Shown here one piece after another: positions 1-8,047 of a stretch of 64,000 nucleotides of DNA. The stretch covers positions 372,001 through 436,000 of the forward strand of contig NZ_RDQN01000004.1 in NCBI RefSeq assembly GCF_003703395.1. Direction: 5' to 3'. This DNA is from Pseudoxanthomonas spadix. Its GTDB lineage: Bacteria; Pseudomonadota; Gammaproteobacteria; Xanthomonadales; Xanthomonadaceae. Made by a program: the position numbers and the translations under genes. The notes under the pieces were generated by a model that saw only the letters and a list, made by a program, of their open reading frames with translations, made no database searches and had not been told where the DNA came from. Each line of letters opens with the position of its first letter. The stretch's first letter is position 1.

Positions 1-690
1 GCCACGATCGAGCGCGACGGTGCGCCGTGGCTGACCATCGACTGCGGCAACGCGGGGCTGGATGCGTTCATCGCCCACTATGGACAGGTGCCATCGGCGG
101 TGTTCGTCACCCATGCCCATCTGGACCATGTCGGCGGGTTCGAACGGTTGTTTGGCAGCGTCTACTTCGACCCGGCCCGGCGCGGGCAGCTGCCGCTGTA
201 CGTGCCGGCGCCGATCGTGCCGCTGCTGCACCAGCGCGTGGCCGAGTATCCCAACGTGCTGGCCGAAGGCGGGGGGAACTTCTGGGATGCGTTCCGGCTG
301 GTGCCGGTGGGCGAGGCGTTCTGGCATGACCGGGTGCGGCTGGAGGTGTTCCCGGTGCGCCATCACTGGCCGCAGACCGCCTTCGGCCTGCGCCTGCCCG
401 GCTCGCTGGTGTGGACCGGAGACACCCGGCCGATTCCGGAGATGCTGGCCTGCTATGCCGATGCCGACGAGGTGATCGCCCACGACTGCGCCGTGCACGG
501 CAATCCCTCGCACAGCGGCATCGACGATCTGGAACGCGAATACCCCCCGCAGCTGCTGGCCCGCTGCGTGCTGTACCACCACGCCAGCATGCGCGACGCC
601 CAGGCCCTGGCTGCACGCGGCCACCACGTGGCCTTGCCGGGCCAGCTGCTAGCGTTGCCCAATCCGATGACGCCCCATACTTCCAGCTGA
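1..690 (+). CDS. MBL-fold metallo-hydrolase (5' end outside window)
   Basis: The reading frame is open from the first base, so the N-terminus is missing. The visible 229 residues carry the metallo-beta-lactamase metal motif THAHLDH (about residues 37-43 of the visible part), a later GDTR Asp motif and an AHDC segment, as in zinc/iron-dependent hydrolases of the ribonuclease Z / phosphodiesterase-like branch. The substrate cannot be told from sequence. The stop codon overlaps the moaA start (TGATG), so translation is probably coupled to the molybdopterin genes, although no role in that pathway is implied by the motif set. Family call is firm, function is open. Confidence 0.8.
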   Translation, partial: ATIERDGAPWLTIDCGNAGLDAFIAHYGQVPSAVFVTHAHLDHVGGFERLFGSVYFDPARRGQLPLYVPAPIVPLLHQRVAEYPNVLAEGGGNFWDAFRLVPVGEAFWHDRVRLEVFPVRHHWPQTAFGLRLPGSLVWTGDTRPIPEMLACYADADEVIAHDCAVHGNPSHSGIDDLEREYPPQLLARCVLYHHASMRDAQALAARGHHVALPGQLLALPNPMTPHTSS

Positions 691-1715
691 TGAACGCCAT
701 CGTGCGCATGCCCGAACTGCCGCTGGACCAGCGCGGCCGGCCGCTGCGCGACCTGCGCCTGTCGGTGATCGAAGCCTGCAACTTCCGCTGCGGCTATTGC
801 ATGCCGGCCGACAGGGTGCCCGACGACTACGGGCTGGATGCGGCGTCGCGCCTGTCCTTCGACCAGATCGAGACCCTGGTCCGCGGCTTTGCGCGGGTGG
901 GCGTCAACAAGCTGCGCCTGACCGGCGGCGAGCCGCTGCTGCGCAAGGATCTGCCCAGGCTGGTCGAACGGCTGGCACGGATCGAAGGCATCGACGACCT
1001 GGCCATGACCACCAATGGTTCGCTGCTGGACCATCACGCCCAGGCGCTGCGCGATGCCGGCCTGCGTCGCCTCACCATCAGCCTGGATGCGCTGGAACCG
1101 GCGCGCTTCCAGGCCATGTCCGGCGGGCGCGGTGACATCGAGCCGGTCCTGCATGGCATCGCCGCGGCCGAGCGCGCGGGGTTCTCCTCGCTCAAGCTCA
1201 ACTGCGTGGTCCAGCGCGGGGCCAACGAGGACCAGGTGCTGCCGCTGGTCGAGCACTTCCGCAGCAGTGGCCACGTGCTGCGCTTCATCGAGTTCATGGA
1301 TGTGGGGACCTGCAACGCCTGGCGCGCCGACCAGGTGGTGCCCTCGCGGGAACTGCACGCGCGCATCCACGCACGCTGGCCGCTGCATGCCTTGGATGCG
1401 CACTATCGCGGTGAAGTGGCCGAACGCCATGCCTTCCACGACGGGGCAGGGGAGATCGGCTTTGTCAGTTCGGTGACCGCGCCGTTCTGCGGGGATTGTC
1501 ACCGGGCGCGCGTGTCGGCCGACGGACATCTGTACACCTGCCTGTTCTCCGGCACCGGCACCGACCTGCGCCCGGCGCTGGCCCAGGGCGAGAGCGCCCT
1601 AGCGCAGCGCCTGTCCGGCCTGTGGTCGCGGCGCGGCGACCGCTACAGCGAAATCCGCGGCCAGGCCGCGCAGCCACCGCGCAAGCGCGTGGAAATGTTC
1701 CTGATCGGGGGTTGA
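690..1715 (+). CDS. moaA: GTP 3',8-cyclase MoaA
   Basis: MoaA is the radical-SAM enzyme that, with MoaC, turns GTP into cyclic pyranopterin monophosphate, the first step of molybdenum cofactor synthesis. The 341-residue product has the radical-SAM cluster motif CNFRCGYC near residue 29-36, the SAM-binding TGGEPLLR, and the second cluster cysteines in CGDCHRAR and YTCLF near the C-terminus. It ends in the Gly-Gly typical of MoaA. The ATG at 690 overlaps the upstream stop and gives the family's usual length; a longer upstream frame exists but has no homologous content. It is the first gene of a tight moaA-C-D-E operon. Confidence 0.95.
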   Translation: MNAIVRMPELPLDQRGRPLRDLRLSVIEACNFRCGYCMPADRVPDDYGLDAASRLSFDQIETLVRGFARVGVNKLRLTGGEPLLRKDLPRLVERLARIEGIDDLAMTTNGSLLDHHAQALRDAGLRRLTISLDALEPARFQAMSGGRGDIEPVLHGIAAAERAGFSSLKLNCVVQRGANEDQVLPLVEHFRSSGHVLRFIEFMDVGTCNAWRADQVVPSRELHARIHARWPLHALDAHYRGEVAERHAFHDGAGEIGFVSSVTAPFCGDCHRARVSADGHLYTCLFSGTGTDLRPALAQGESALAQRLSGLWSRRGDRYSEIRGQAAQPPRKRVEMFLIGG

Positions 1716-2219
1716 ATGATGGTTGAGCAAGCACGTCTGGTCGGTGGATTGACCCATCTGGACGCCGCCGGGCAGCCGGCGATGGTCGATGTGTCGGACA
1801 AGGCCGTGAGCGCGCGCCAGGCCACGGCGCAGTGCCTGGTGGTGTTTCCCACGGAGGTGGCCGCCCAGCTGCGGCGCGACGCCTTGCGCAGCGCCAAGGG
1901 CGGTATCGTCGAGACCGCCGTGATCGCCGGGACGATGGCGGTCAAGCGCACCCACGAACTGATCCCGTTCTGCCATCCGCTGCCCATCGATGGTTGCCGG
2001 CTGGCGATCGACTGGCACGGCGATGACACCCTGCGGATCGAATGCAGCGTGCGCACCACCCACCGCACCGGCGTGGAAATGGAGGCGATGACCGGGGCGA
2101 CCGTGGCCGCGCTGACCGTCTACGACATGTGCAAGGCGCTCTCGCACGCCATCGTGGTCGGGCCTGCGCAGTTGCTGGGCAAGCACGGCGGCAAGCGCGA
2201 TTTCGGAGTGGGCGCGTGA
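1716..2219 (+). CDS. moaC: Cyclic pyranopterin monophosphate synthase MoaC
   Basis: MoaC rearranges 3',8-cyclo-GTP into cyclic pyranopterin monophosphate. The 167-residue protein shows the hallmarks [15 protein letters not shown] at the start, the [14 protein letters not shown] motif, the [13 protein letters not shown] stretch and the basic KHGGKRDF segment near the end. The start ATG directly follows the moaA stop (no gap; a second ATG is adjacent), and the 3' end overlaps moaD by 4 nt, so coupled translation is likely. Length is normal for the family. Confidence 0.95.
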   Translation: MMVEQARLVGGLTHLDAAGQPAMVDVSDKAVSARQATAQCLVVFPTEVAAQLRRDALRSAKGGIVETAVIAGTMAVKRTHELIPFCHPLPIDGCRLAIDWHGDDTLRIECSVRTTHRTGVEMEAMTGATVAALTVYDMCKALSHAIVVGPAQLLGKHGGKRDFGVGA

Positions 2220-2458
2220 CCGGCGTGCAGGTGCTGTATTTCGCCAGCCTGCGCCAGGCCGCCGGCGTGGACGCCGAAGCCGTGCAGACCACCGCGGCCG
2301 ACCTGGCCGGGTTGTATGCAGAGCTGCGCGCGCGCCACGGCTTCAACTGGGAGATGCCGCATCTGCGCGTGGCGGTGGACGGCGCGTTTGCGCGCTGGGA
2401 CGATGCGCTCGCCGAAGGCGCGCAGGTCGCCTTCATCCCGCCGGTCAGCGGAGGCTGA
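2216..2458 (+). CDS. moaD: Molybdopterin synthase sulfur carrier subunit MoaD
   Basis: An 80-residue ubiquitin-like protein that donates sulfur from a C-terminal thiocarboxylate to make molybdopterin. The product ends in the required Gly-Gly (PPVSGG) and has the beta-grasp opening [12 protein letters not shown]. The start is a GTG at 2216, inside the 4-nt GTGA overlap with the moaC stop; it gives the normal family length, whereas a longer upstream extension would run through moaC in another frame. It is followed directly by moaE, its partner subunit. Confidence 0.93.
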   Translation: MTGVQVLYFASLRQAAGVDAEAVQTTAADLAGLYAELRARHGFNWEMPHLRVAVDGAFARWDDALAEGAQVAFIPPVSGG

Positions 2459-2890
2459 ATGCCGCGTTTTTCCCTCACCGCCGATCCGATCGAGACCGCT
2501 TCGCTGCGCGGTCAGTTGCTGGATGCGCGCGCCGGTGCCTTCGCCAGCTTCGAAGGCTGGGTGCGCGACCACAACCAGGGTCAGTCCGTGCGCGGGCTGC
2601 AGTACCAGGCCTATGCCGCACTGGCCCAGGCCGAGGGCGAGAAGGTCATCGAAGAGGCACTGGCGAAGTTCGACATCCTCGATGCGCGCTGCGTGCACCG
2701 CACCGGCGCGCTGGCGATCGGCGAGATGGCGGTGTGGGTCGGGGTGTCGGCTGGGCACCGCGATGGCGCCTTTGCCGCCTGTCGCTGGATCATCGATCAG
2801 ACCAAGGCGCGGGTACCGATCTGGAAGCAGGAGCACTACAGCAGTGGCGCCGACCAATGGCTGCATCCGCCGGGGCCGGGCGTGGATTGA
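2459..2890 (+). CDS. moaE: Molybdopterin synthase catalytic subunit MoaE
   Basis: MoaE forms the heterotetramer with MoaD and inserts two sulfurs into cyclic pyranopterin monophosphate. The 143-residue protein has the family signatures FEGWVRDHNQG, the VHRTGAL segment, VGVSAGHRDGAF and the C-terminal VPIWKQEHY with the catalytic Lys. The ATG abuts the moaD stop. No moaB, mog or moeA is present in the window, so later steps are encoded elsewhere. Confidence 0.95.
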   Translation: MPRFSLTADPIETASLRGQLLDARAGAFASFEGWVRDHNQGQSVRGLQYQAYAALAQAEGEKVIEEALAKFDILDARCVHRTGALAIGEMAVWVGVSAGHRDGAFAACRWIIDQTKARVPIWKQEHYSSGADQWLHPPGPGVD

Positions 2891-3153
2891 TCCGACTCGC
2901 TCCTGAGTCGCCTGGATGGTTCGCGCGCTTCCCTGAAGTCGGATCAAAGGCTCGACCGGCTTTGCCGTTGAAAGCTACGCCGCTTCGCGGCGCGACTTCA
3001 CTGCTCGGCTCGCTTGACGGCTCGGTCAGGTGAAGCTGACAGGCAACAGCAAAATCAAAATCAACGCGCGAGGCATCGTCTGCCGGGCGCGCAGGAGCAG
3101 CCCGCAGAGACAGGGCTGCGCTTGCCGTGGCCAAAACGACCAATCCCAAAAAA

Positions 3154-3264
3154 GGTGGCGGCCCCGCCGGCTGACCTCGGCGCCCGCATCAGTCAATACC
3201 GTTGCTGCCTTCCGGCCCTGGCGGAGTTTTCGACCTAGCGTCGCGAGGGGCCGACGGGGCCACC
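3154..3264 (-). ncRNA. ffs: 4.5S signal recognition particle RNA
   Basis: On the minus strand this 111-nt segment carries the diagnostic SRP apical-loop core (CCGGAAGGCAGCAAC within about 3200-3222), and its two ends can pair (GGTGGC at the 5' end with GCCACC at the 3' end). The length is close to the 114 nt of the E. coli RNA. A run of six T follows the 3' end (3153 downwards), consistent with intrinsic termination. The RNA binds Ffh to target nascent membrane proteins. The exact mature 5' end is inferred from pairing. Confidence 0.93.
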
Positions 3265-3271
3265 ATGGACG

Positions 3272-3297
3272 CGGGCCGCACCTTAAGGCGCGGCCCG
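3272..3297. repeat. Near-perfect 26-bp palindrome between ffs and the tRNA-Ser repeats
   Basis: CGGGCCGCACCTT is followed directly by its reverse complement with a single mismatch. It sits just upstream of ffs and just downstream of the tandem repeats (minus-strand transcription). There is no T-run on either side, so it is not a classical intrinsic terminator. It may be a processing or Rho-related stem, or a protein-binding site; the sequence does not decide. Confidence 0.6.
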
Positions 3298-3330
3298 GGT
3301 TTGCTGCATCATTGTGGAAAGCAATGACCA

Positions 3331-3830
3331 AAACTGGCGGAGAGAGGGGGATTCACTCGGCACGTCCCTGTGCCTCGCCCTGCGGGCGGCTTCGCCGTGC
3401 GAATCAGCTCCTGCTGATTCGTCGAACCGGGGGTTCTCACCCCCTCACCAAGACGCCGGCGAAACTCACGCGTCTGGAGCCTACTCAACACTTTCAAAAC
3501 TGGCGGAGAGAGGGGGGATTCACTCGGCACGTCCCTGTGCCTCGCCCTGCGGGCGGCTTCGCCGTGCGAATCAGCTCCTGCTGATTCGTCGAACCGGGGG
3601 TTCTCACCCCCTCACCAAGACGCCGGCGAAACTCACGCGTCTGGAGCCTACTCAACACTTTCAAAACTGGCGGAGAGAGGGGGGATTCACTCGGCACGTC
3701 CCTGTGCCTCGCCCTGCGGGCGGCTTCGCCGTGCGAATCAGCTCCTGCTGATTCGTCGAACCGGGGGTTCTCACCCCCTCACCAAGACGCCGGCGAAACT
3801 CACGCGTCTGGAGCCTACTCAACACTTTCA
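3331..3830 (-). repeat. Three tandem 166/167-bp repeats downstream of tRNA-Ser
   Basis: Units begin at 3331, 3497 and 3664 and are nearly identical; the next periodic position (3831) is the 3' end of the tRNA-Ser gene itself. Each unit contains a copy of the last 20-21 nt of the tRNA including CCA; the copies in the second and third units carry one extra G. In tRNA sense each unit can form a GAATCAGC-AGGA-GCTGATTC hairpin (plus-strand 3401-3420, 3568-3587, 3735-3754) and a GGCAC-AGGGAC-GTGCC hairpin (3359-3374, 3526-3541, 3693-3708), both with GGA in the loop, plus a GGGGG/CCCCC stem. The unit length is not a multiple of three, so no repeated protein is encoded. The layout parallels the E. 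coli tyrT/rtT repeats. Confidence 0.95.
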
Positions 3831-3834
3831 AAAC

Positions 3835-3927
3835 TGGCGGAGAGAGGGGGATTCGAACCCCCGAAGCGCGGTTTAGACGCTTACACACTTTCCAGGCGTG
3901 CTCCTTCAACCGCTCGGACACCTCTCC
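3835..3927 (-). tRNA. tRNA-Ser (anticodon GGA)
   Basis: The minus strand folds as a class II tRNA of 93 nt with CCA encoded (plus-strand TGG at 3835-3837). The acceptor stem is GGAGAGG with TCTCTCC (one G-T pair), the T arm is GGGGG-TTCGAAT-CCCCC, there is a long variable arm, and the anticodon loop CTGGAAA reads GGA, decoding UCC/UCU. The discriminator is G. Its 3' end is repeated three times downstream. Confidence 0.96.
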
Positions 3928-3967
3928 GGGACCTGAACACGGCCGGCGGCCGTGCCCAGGGGCGCAG

Positions 3968-3973
3968 ATTCTA
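3968..3973 (-). promoter_or_regulatory. Possible -10 box for tRNA-Ser
   Basis: TAGAAT on the minus strand lies 40 nt upstream of the tRNA 5' end. The hexamer 17 nt further upstream (TCGCAA) is a poor -35. A transcript from here would have a leader of about 35 nt that includes a GC-rich hairpin. Weak call. Confidence 0.35.
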
Positions 3974-4068
3974 GCCGCGGCGCGGGTTTATTGCGAGCGG
4001 CCCGTTCGCTGCTGTTCAACTGGCGCCGATCGCCAGGACTTGCGGCGGGTGCGTGGCACAATGTGGCC

Positions 4069-5985
4069 ATGTCCTATCTCGTCCTGGCCCGCAAGTGGCG
4101 CCCCAAGCGTTTTGCCGAGCTGGTCGGGCAGGAGCACGTGGTCCGCGCCCTGTCCAACGCCCTGGATAGCGGCCGCATCCACCATGCCTTCCTGTTCACC
4201 GGCACCCGCGGCGTCGGCAAGACCACCATCGCGCGCATCTTCGCCAAGTCGCTGAACTGCCAGACCGGCACCAGCGCCGACCCGTGCGGCCAGTGTCCGG
4301 CCTGCCTGGACATCGATGCGGGCCGCTACATCGACCTGCTGGAAATCGACGCGGCCTCCAACACCGGCGTGGACGACGTGCGCGAGGTGATCGAGAACGC
4401 GCAGTACATGCCCTCGCGCGGCAAGTTCAAGGTCTACCTGATCGACGAAGTGCACATGCTGTCCAAGGCGGCGTTCAACGCGCTGCTCAAGACCCTGGAA
4501 GAGCCGCCGGAGCACGTGAAGTTCCTGCTGGCCACCACCGACCCGCAGAAGCTGCCGGTGACCGTGCTCAGCCGCTGCCTGCAGTTCAACCTCAAGCGCC
4601 TGGACCAGGAGCAGATCGGCGGCCAGATCAGCCGGATCCTGGCCGCCGAGGCAATCCCTGCCGAAGACGGTGCGGTGCGCCAGATCGCCAAGGCGGCCGA
4701 TGGCTCGCTGCGCGACGGGCTCTCCTTGTTGGACCAGGCCATCGCCTACACCGGCGGCGAGCTGGGCGATGCGGCGGTGCGCACGATGCTGGGCAGCGTC
4801 GACCGCACCCAGGTCGGGGCGCTGTTGCAGGCCCTGGCCGATGGCGATGGCGCGCAGCTGATGGCGACCATCGCCGCGGTGGCCGAATTTTCGCCCGACT
4901 GGGGCGGGGTGCTGGAGGCGGTGGCCGAGGCGCTGCACCGCATCCAGGTGCGGCAGCTGGTGCCTGGCGTGGCGATCGAGGCCGATGGCGTGGATGCGCA
5001 GGTCTTCGCCGAGCGGCTGCGGCCGGAAGTGGTGCAGCTGTGGTACCAGATGGCGCTCAACGGCCGTCGCGACCTGTATCTGGCGCCGAGCCCACGCGCC
5101 GGGTTTGAAATGAGCCTGCTGCGCATGCTGGCGTTCCGTCCGGCCAATGCCGGCGATGTCGCGCCGGCCGGCGCGGCGCCAGGCCGGGCGAAGGCTTCGG
5201 CTGGCGCGGTTGCGCCGGTGGCCGGGCCGGCCGCGGCCGTGGCGCCGAGCGATGCGTCGCGCCAGGCGCCGCTCGCACCGGGAGCGGCGACCGCACCGCC
5301 GGTTGAACGATCCCATGCGCCTGCGCCGCCGGCGCCGCCTGCCGCGGACACGCCTGCAGACCGCGCGCCCGGGCAGATGCCGCCCTGGAACGAGCCGAGG
5401 GCGACCGTCGCATCGCCGGATGCTGCGGTACCAGTGACTTGCGCACCACGGCACGCACCTGTCCCGGTTCAAGACGAGGTGCCGCCCTGGCAAGTGCCCG
5501 AACCGCAGGGCGCGCTCGACAAGCGGCCAGTGGCCGCCTCGGGCAAGGTTGATCGCGCGCCGGTCCATGATCCGGTGCCAGCGGCTGTGGCAGGGATCGC
5601 CGACGCAGACCACTGGCTGGCGCTGGTGGCTTCGTCCCGGCTCACCGGCCCGTCCAGGGAGCTGGCGGCCCATGCGGCGTTTTCCGGCTATGGCGATGCG
5701 GTGCTGCGGCTGTCGCTGGCCCCGGGTCTGGACTACCTGCGCACCGACCGTTCGGTCGGTGAGCTGGCCCAGGCACTTGCCGCGGCGCTGGGCCAGGCAC
5801 CCAGGATCGTGTTCGAGTCCGCGGCCGACCACGGCGATACCCTGGCCCAGCGCAACGCGCGCGCGCAGGATGCGCGCCGGTCCCTGGCCGAGGAAAGCTT
5901 CATGAACCACCCCGACGTGCAGCGCCTGATCCGGCAGCAGGGCGCGCGCGTGGTCCCCGATTCCATCCGCCCTTTCGACGAGTAA
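4069..5985 (+). CDS. dnaX: DNA polymerase III subunits gamma and tau
   Basis: The 638-residue clamp-loader ATPase starts with the canonical SYLVLARKWRP and has Walker A GTRGVGKTT (about residues 45-53), the zinc-binding cysteines of CGQCPAC, the Walker B/DEVHM region and the sensor LLKTLEEPP. An Ala/Pro-rich linker (about 365-510) leads to the tau C-terminal domain that contacts the polymerase and helicase. The ATG at 4069 is chosen from the conserved N-terminus; the frame is open further upstream but without homology. No obvious slippery heptamer for a gamma frameshift was seen. The gene starts the conserved dnaX-ybaB-recR set. Confidence 0.96.
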   Translation: MSYLVLARKWRPKRFAELVGQEHVVRALSNALDSGRIHHAFLFTGTRGVGKTTIARIFAKSLNCQTGTSADPCGQCPACLDIDAGRYIDLLEIDAASNTGVDDVREVIENAQYMPSRGKFKVYLIDEVHMLSKAAFNALLKTLEEPPEHVKFLLATTDPQKLPVTVLSRCLQFNLKRLDQEQIGGQISRILAAEAIPAEDGAVRQIAKAADGSLRDGLSLLDQAIAYTGGELGDAAVRTMLGSVDRTQVGALLQALADGDGAQLMATIAAVAEFSPDWGGVLEAVAEALHRIQVRQLVPGVAIEADGVDAQVFAERLRPEVVQLWYQMALNGRRDLYLAPSPRAGFEMSLLRMLAFRPANAGDVAPAGAAPGRAKASAGAVAPVAGPAAAVAPSDASRQAPLAPGAATAPPVERSHAPAPPAPPAADTPADRAPGQMPPWNEPRATVASPDAAVPVTCAPRHAPVPVQDEVPPWQVPEPQGALDKRPVAASGKVDRAPVHDPVPAAVAGIADADHWLALVASSRLTGPSRELAAHAAFSGYGDAVLRLSLAPGLDYLRTDRSVGELAQALAAALGQAPRIVFESAADHGDTLAQRNARAQDARRSLAEESFMNHPDVQRLIRQQGARVVPDSIRPFDE

Positions 5986-5991
5986 AAAAAG

Positions 5992-6312
5992 ATGCGTGGA
6001 AATATCGCCCAGATGATGCAGCAGGCGCAGAAGATGCAGGAAAACCTGCAGAAGGCGCAGGAAGAACTGGCCAGGCTGGAAGTCACCGGCAGCGCCGGCG
6101 GCGGCATGGTCAGCGTGACCCTGACCGGCGCCAAGGAGTGCCGCAAGGTGCGCATCGATCCGACCCTGTTGTCCGATGCGGAGATGCTGGAAGACCTGAT
6201 CGCCGCCGCCTTCAACGATGCGTCCAACAAGATCGACGTCGAGTCCAAGAGCCGGATGGGCGCGGCCACCGCCGGCATGCAGCTGCCGCCGGGCATGAAG
6301 CTGCCGTTCTGA
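5992..6312 (+). CDS. ybaB: YbaB/EbfC family nucleoid-associated protein
   Basis: A 106-residue small DNA-binding protein of the YbaB/EbfC family, rich in Met/Gln in its first helix ([20 protein letters not shown]) and with the family's [11 protein letters not shown] strand. It is thought to bind DNA as a dimer and act in nucleoid organisation; its co-location with recR hints at recombination repair. It starts 6 nt after the dnaX stop, in the usual dnaX-ybaB-recR order. Confidence 0.93.
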   Translation: MRGNIAQMMQQAQKMQENLQKAQEELARLEVTGSAGGGMVSVTLTGAKECRKVRIDPTLLSDAEMLEDLIAAAFNDASNKIDVESKSRMGAATAGMQLPPGMKLPF

Positions 6313-6370
6313 GCCTGCCCTGGATCCTGCCTGTCGGCCTTGCGCCGGCAGGCCATCGCGCCGCCATCGC

Positions 6371-6967
6371 ATGAGTGCCTCGCTGCTGGAACAACTGATC
6401 GACGCGCTGCGCGTGCTGCCCGGGGTCGGCGGCAAGAGCGCCCAGCGCATGGCCTACCAGCTGCTGGAGCGCGACCGCGACGGCGGCCGGCGCCTGTCCG
6501 CCGCACTGGCCCAGGCGATGGAGCACGTCGGCCATTGCGCGCAGTGCCGCGACTTCACCGAAGGCCCGCTGTGCGCCATCTGCGCCAGCGCCAGCCGCGA
6601 CCGGCACCAGCTGTGCGCGGTGGAAACCCCGGCCGACCGCTTGGCGATCGAGCAGGCCACCGGCTATCGCGGCCTGTACTTCGTCCTGCAGGGGCGGCTG
6701 TCGCCGCTGGATGGCATCGGCCCGCGCGAGCTGGGGCTGGAGCGCCTGTCCGCGCGCCTGGCCGAAGGTGAGGTCAGCGAGCTGATCATCGCCACCAATC
6801 CCACCGTGGAAGGCGAGGCCACCGCCCATTACCTGGCGCAACTGGCGCGCCAGGCCAAGGTGCGTCCGATGCGCCTGGCCCACGGCGTGCCGCTGGGCGG
6901 CGAGCTGGAATATGTGGACCGCGGCACGCTCTCGCACGCATTCGGCTCGCGCAGCGAGATGGGCTGA
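6371..6967 (+). CDS. recR: Recombination protein RecR
   Basis: RecR works with RecO (encoded at 35701) to load RecA on SSB-coated gaps. The 198-residue protein has the N-terminal helix-hairpin-helix ([17 protein letters not shown]), the C4 zinc finger (CAQC...CAIC, about residues 56-71) and the Toprim domain with the [11 protein letters not shown] segment. Length equals the family norm. It lies 58 nt after ybaB and probably shares its transcript. Confidence 0.96.
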   Translation: MSASLLEQLIDALRVLPGVGGKSAQRMAYQLLERDRDGGRRLSAALAQAMEHVGHCAQCRDFTEGPLCAICASASRDRHQLCAVETPADRLAIEQATGYRGLYFVLQGRLSPLDGIGPRELGLERLSARLAEGEVSELIIATNPTVEGEATAHYLAQLARQAKVRPMRLAHGVPLGGELEYVDRGTLSHAFGSRSEMG

Positions 6968-7032
6968 GCGCTTGCCAGTCATCGCGCGGAAGCTAAGCTT
7001 GTGCGCTCATCCGCAATGCATTCGGCCAGCCC

Positions 7033-7389
7033 ATGAACGACACTATCTTCGGCAAGATCATCCGTCGCGAACTCCCGGCGAGCATCGTCTATGAAGACGA
7101 CGAGGTGCTGGGCTTCAAGGACATCGCGCCGCAGGCGCCGGTGCATGTGCTGTTCATCCCCAAGGCCGTGCACGTGCCGACCCTGGATGATCTCACCCCC
7201 GACCAGGCCACGCTGGTGGGCAAGCTGGTCGTGGCCGCGGCGCAGTACGCGCGCGATGAAGGTTTCGCGCAAAATGGCTACCGGGTGGTGATGAACTGCC
7301 GCGAGGATGCCGGCCAGACCGTCTACCACATCCATCTGCACCTGCTGGCCGGGGCGCCGCTTGGCCACTTCGGTGTTCCCGGCCGCTGA
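7033..7389 (+). CDS. hinT: HIT-family nucleoside phosphoramidate hydrolase (HinT-like)
   Basis: A 118-residue histidine-triad protein. The catalytic HIHLHLL motif lies near residue 98, preceded by the FKDIAPQAPVH and NCREDAGQTV segments of the HinT/PKCI branch, which hydrolyses adenosine phosphoramidates and lysyl-AMP. It follows recR by 65 nt and is closed by a strong bidirectional terminator at 7422-7447. Confidence 0.9.
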   Translation: MNDTIFGKIIRRELPASIVYEDDEVLGFKDIAPQAPVHVLFIPKAVHVPTLDDLTPDQATLVGKLVVAAAQYARDEGFAQNGYRVVMNCREDAGQTVYHIHLHLLAGAPLGHFGVPGR

Positions 7390-7421
7390 TCGAGATCCGC
7401 TGGTGTGTCAGCTGCAATTGA

Positions 7422-7447
7422 AAAGGGCCGGAATGTTCCGGCCCTTT
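7422..7447. terminator. Bidirectional intrinsic terminator
   Basis: A perfect 12-bp stem (AAAGGGCCGGAA / TTCCGGCCCTTT) with a 2-nt centre lies between two convergent genes, the HIT gene and the minus-strand Slp gene. A/T tracts on both sides suit termination in both directions. Confidence 0.9.
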
Positions 7448-7479
7448 CCTGTCCCGGCGATGTGGCGGGAAGCTGCCGC

Positions 7480-8031
7480 TCACCAGCCCCAGCGCGGACC
7501 CCAGCCGGGGCCCCACCAGCCCGGGCCCCAGAACGGGTCGTAGTAGTACGGCGAGGGATAATAAGGACGCACCTCTACCTCGCGGATCTGTGGCCACAGG
7601 TACACCACGTCGGCGGCCACCCGCGGCAGGCGATAGTCGTAGTCGCCGATGCGGGCATTCTCCATGCCTTCGATACGGCCGATGAAAGTGACCTCGCGGC
7701 CTTCGGCAAAGATCGCCGGGTCGTAGAAGCCGGCCCGGCAGGCGATGAAGCGGCCGTCGGTGGCGTCGGGCGCGTCGCGCAGCGGCCGGCCGGTGGCGCT
7801 CAGCGGCGATGAGATCACCTGGAAGCAGGTGCTGTGCGGGCCGGGTTTGGTTTCCGCGATGCGGCCCCCCCAGCGCACCTGCGCGCCGATCTGCGGGGTG
7901 CCGCTGACCGCATCGCGCGGGGTGATGCTGGGGAACTGGCCGCGCAACGGCTTGGGTGCGGTGGCACAGGCGCCGAGCAGCAGCGCCAAGGCTGCAGCAG
8001 CCAGCAGGCGAACCGAAGAGCGGGTGTTCAT
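7480..8031 (-). CDS. Slp-family outer membrane lipoprotein
   Basis: The 183-residue product has a lipoprotein signal with lipobox LGAC (Cys22, next residue Ala, so outer membrane is expected). The Slp fold is suggested by VRWGGRI, the STCFQVISSPLS stretch and GRIEG. E. coli Slp is a starvation-induced outer membrane lipoprotein. The C-terminus is unusual: an aromatic Tyr/Trp/Pro/Gly-rich tail (about the last 30 residues) that could contact the membrane or other envelope parts. Precise role unknown. Confidence 0.83.
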   Translation of the reverse strand: MNTRSSVRLLAAAALALLLGACATAPKPLRGQFPSITPRDAVSGTPQIGAQVRWGGRIAETKPGPHSTCFQVISSPLSATGRPLRDAPDATDGRFIACRAGFYDPAIFAEGREVTFIGRIEGMENARIGDYDYRLPRVAADVVYLWPQIREVEVRPYYPSPYYYDPFWGPGWWGPGWGPRWGW

Positions 8032-8047
8032 GCAAGCCTCGCGGTGA

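Noticed and set aside
3331..3830. CRISPR array
   Set aside because: Repeats are about 167 bp and directly adjoining, with no short repeat-spacer pattern and no cas genes.
3030..3921. Open frames on both strands through the tRNA-Ser repeats, some with a repeated Arg/Pro-rich peptide
   Set aside because: The unit length (166/167) is not a multiple of three, the frames shift between units, and the translations match no protein. The region is better explained as an RNA-coding repeat.
4069..5985. Programmed frameshift in dnaX producing gamma
   Set aside because: I saw no A-rich slippery heptamer of the E. coli type, so only tau can be supported.
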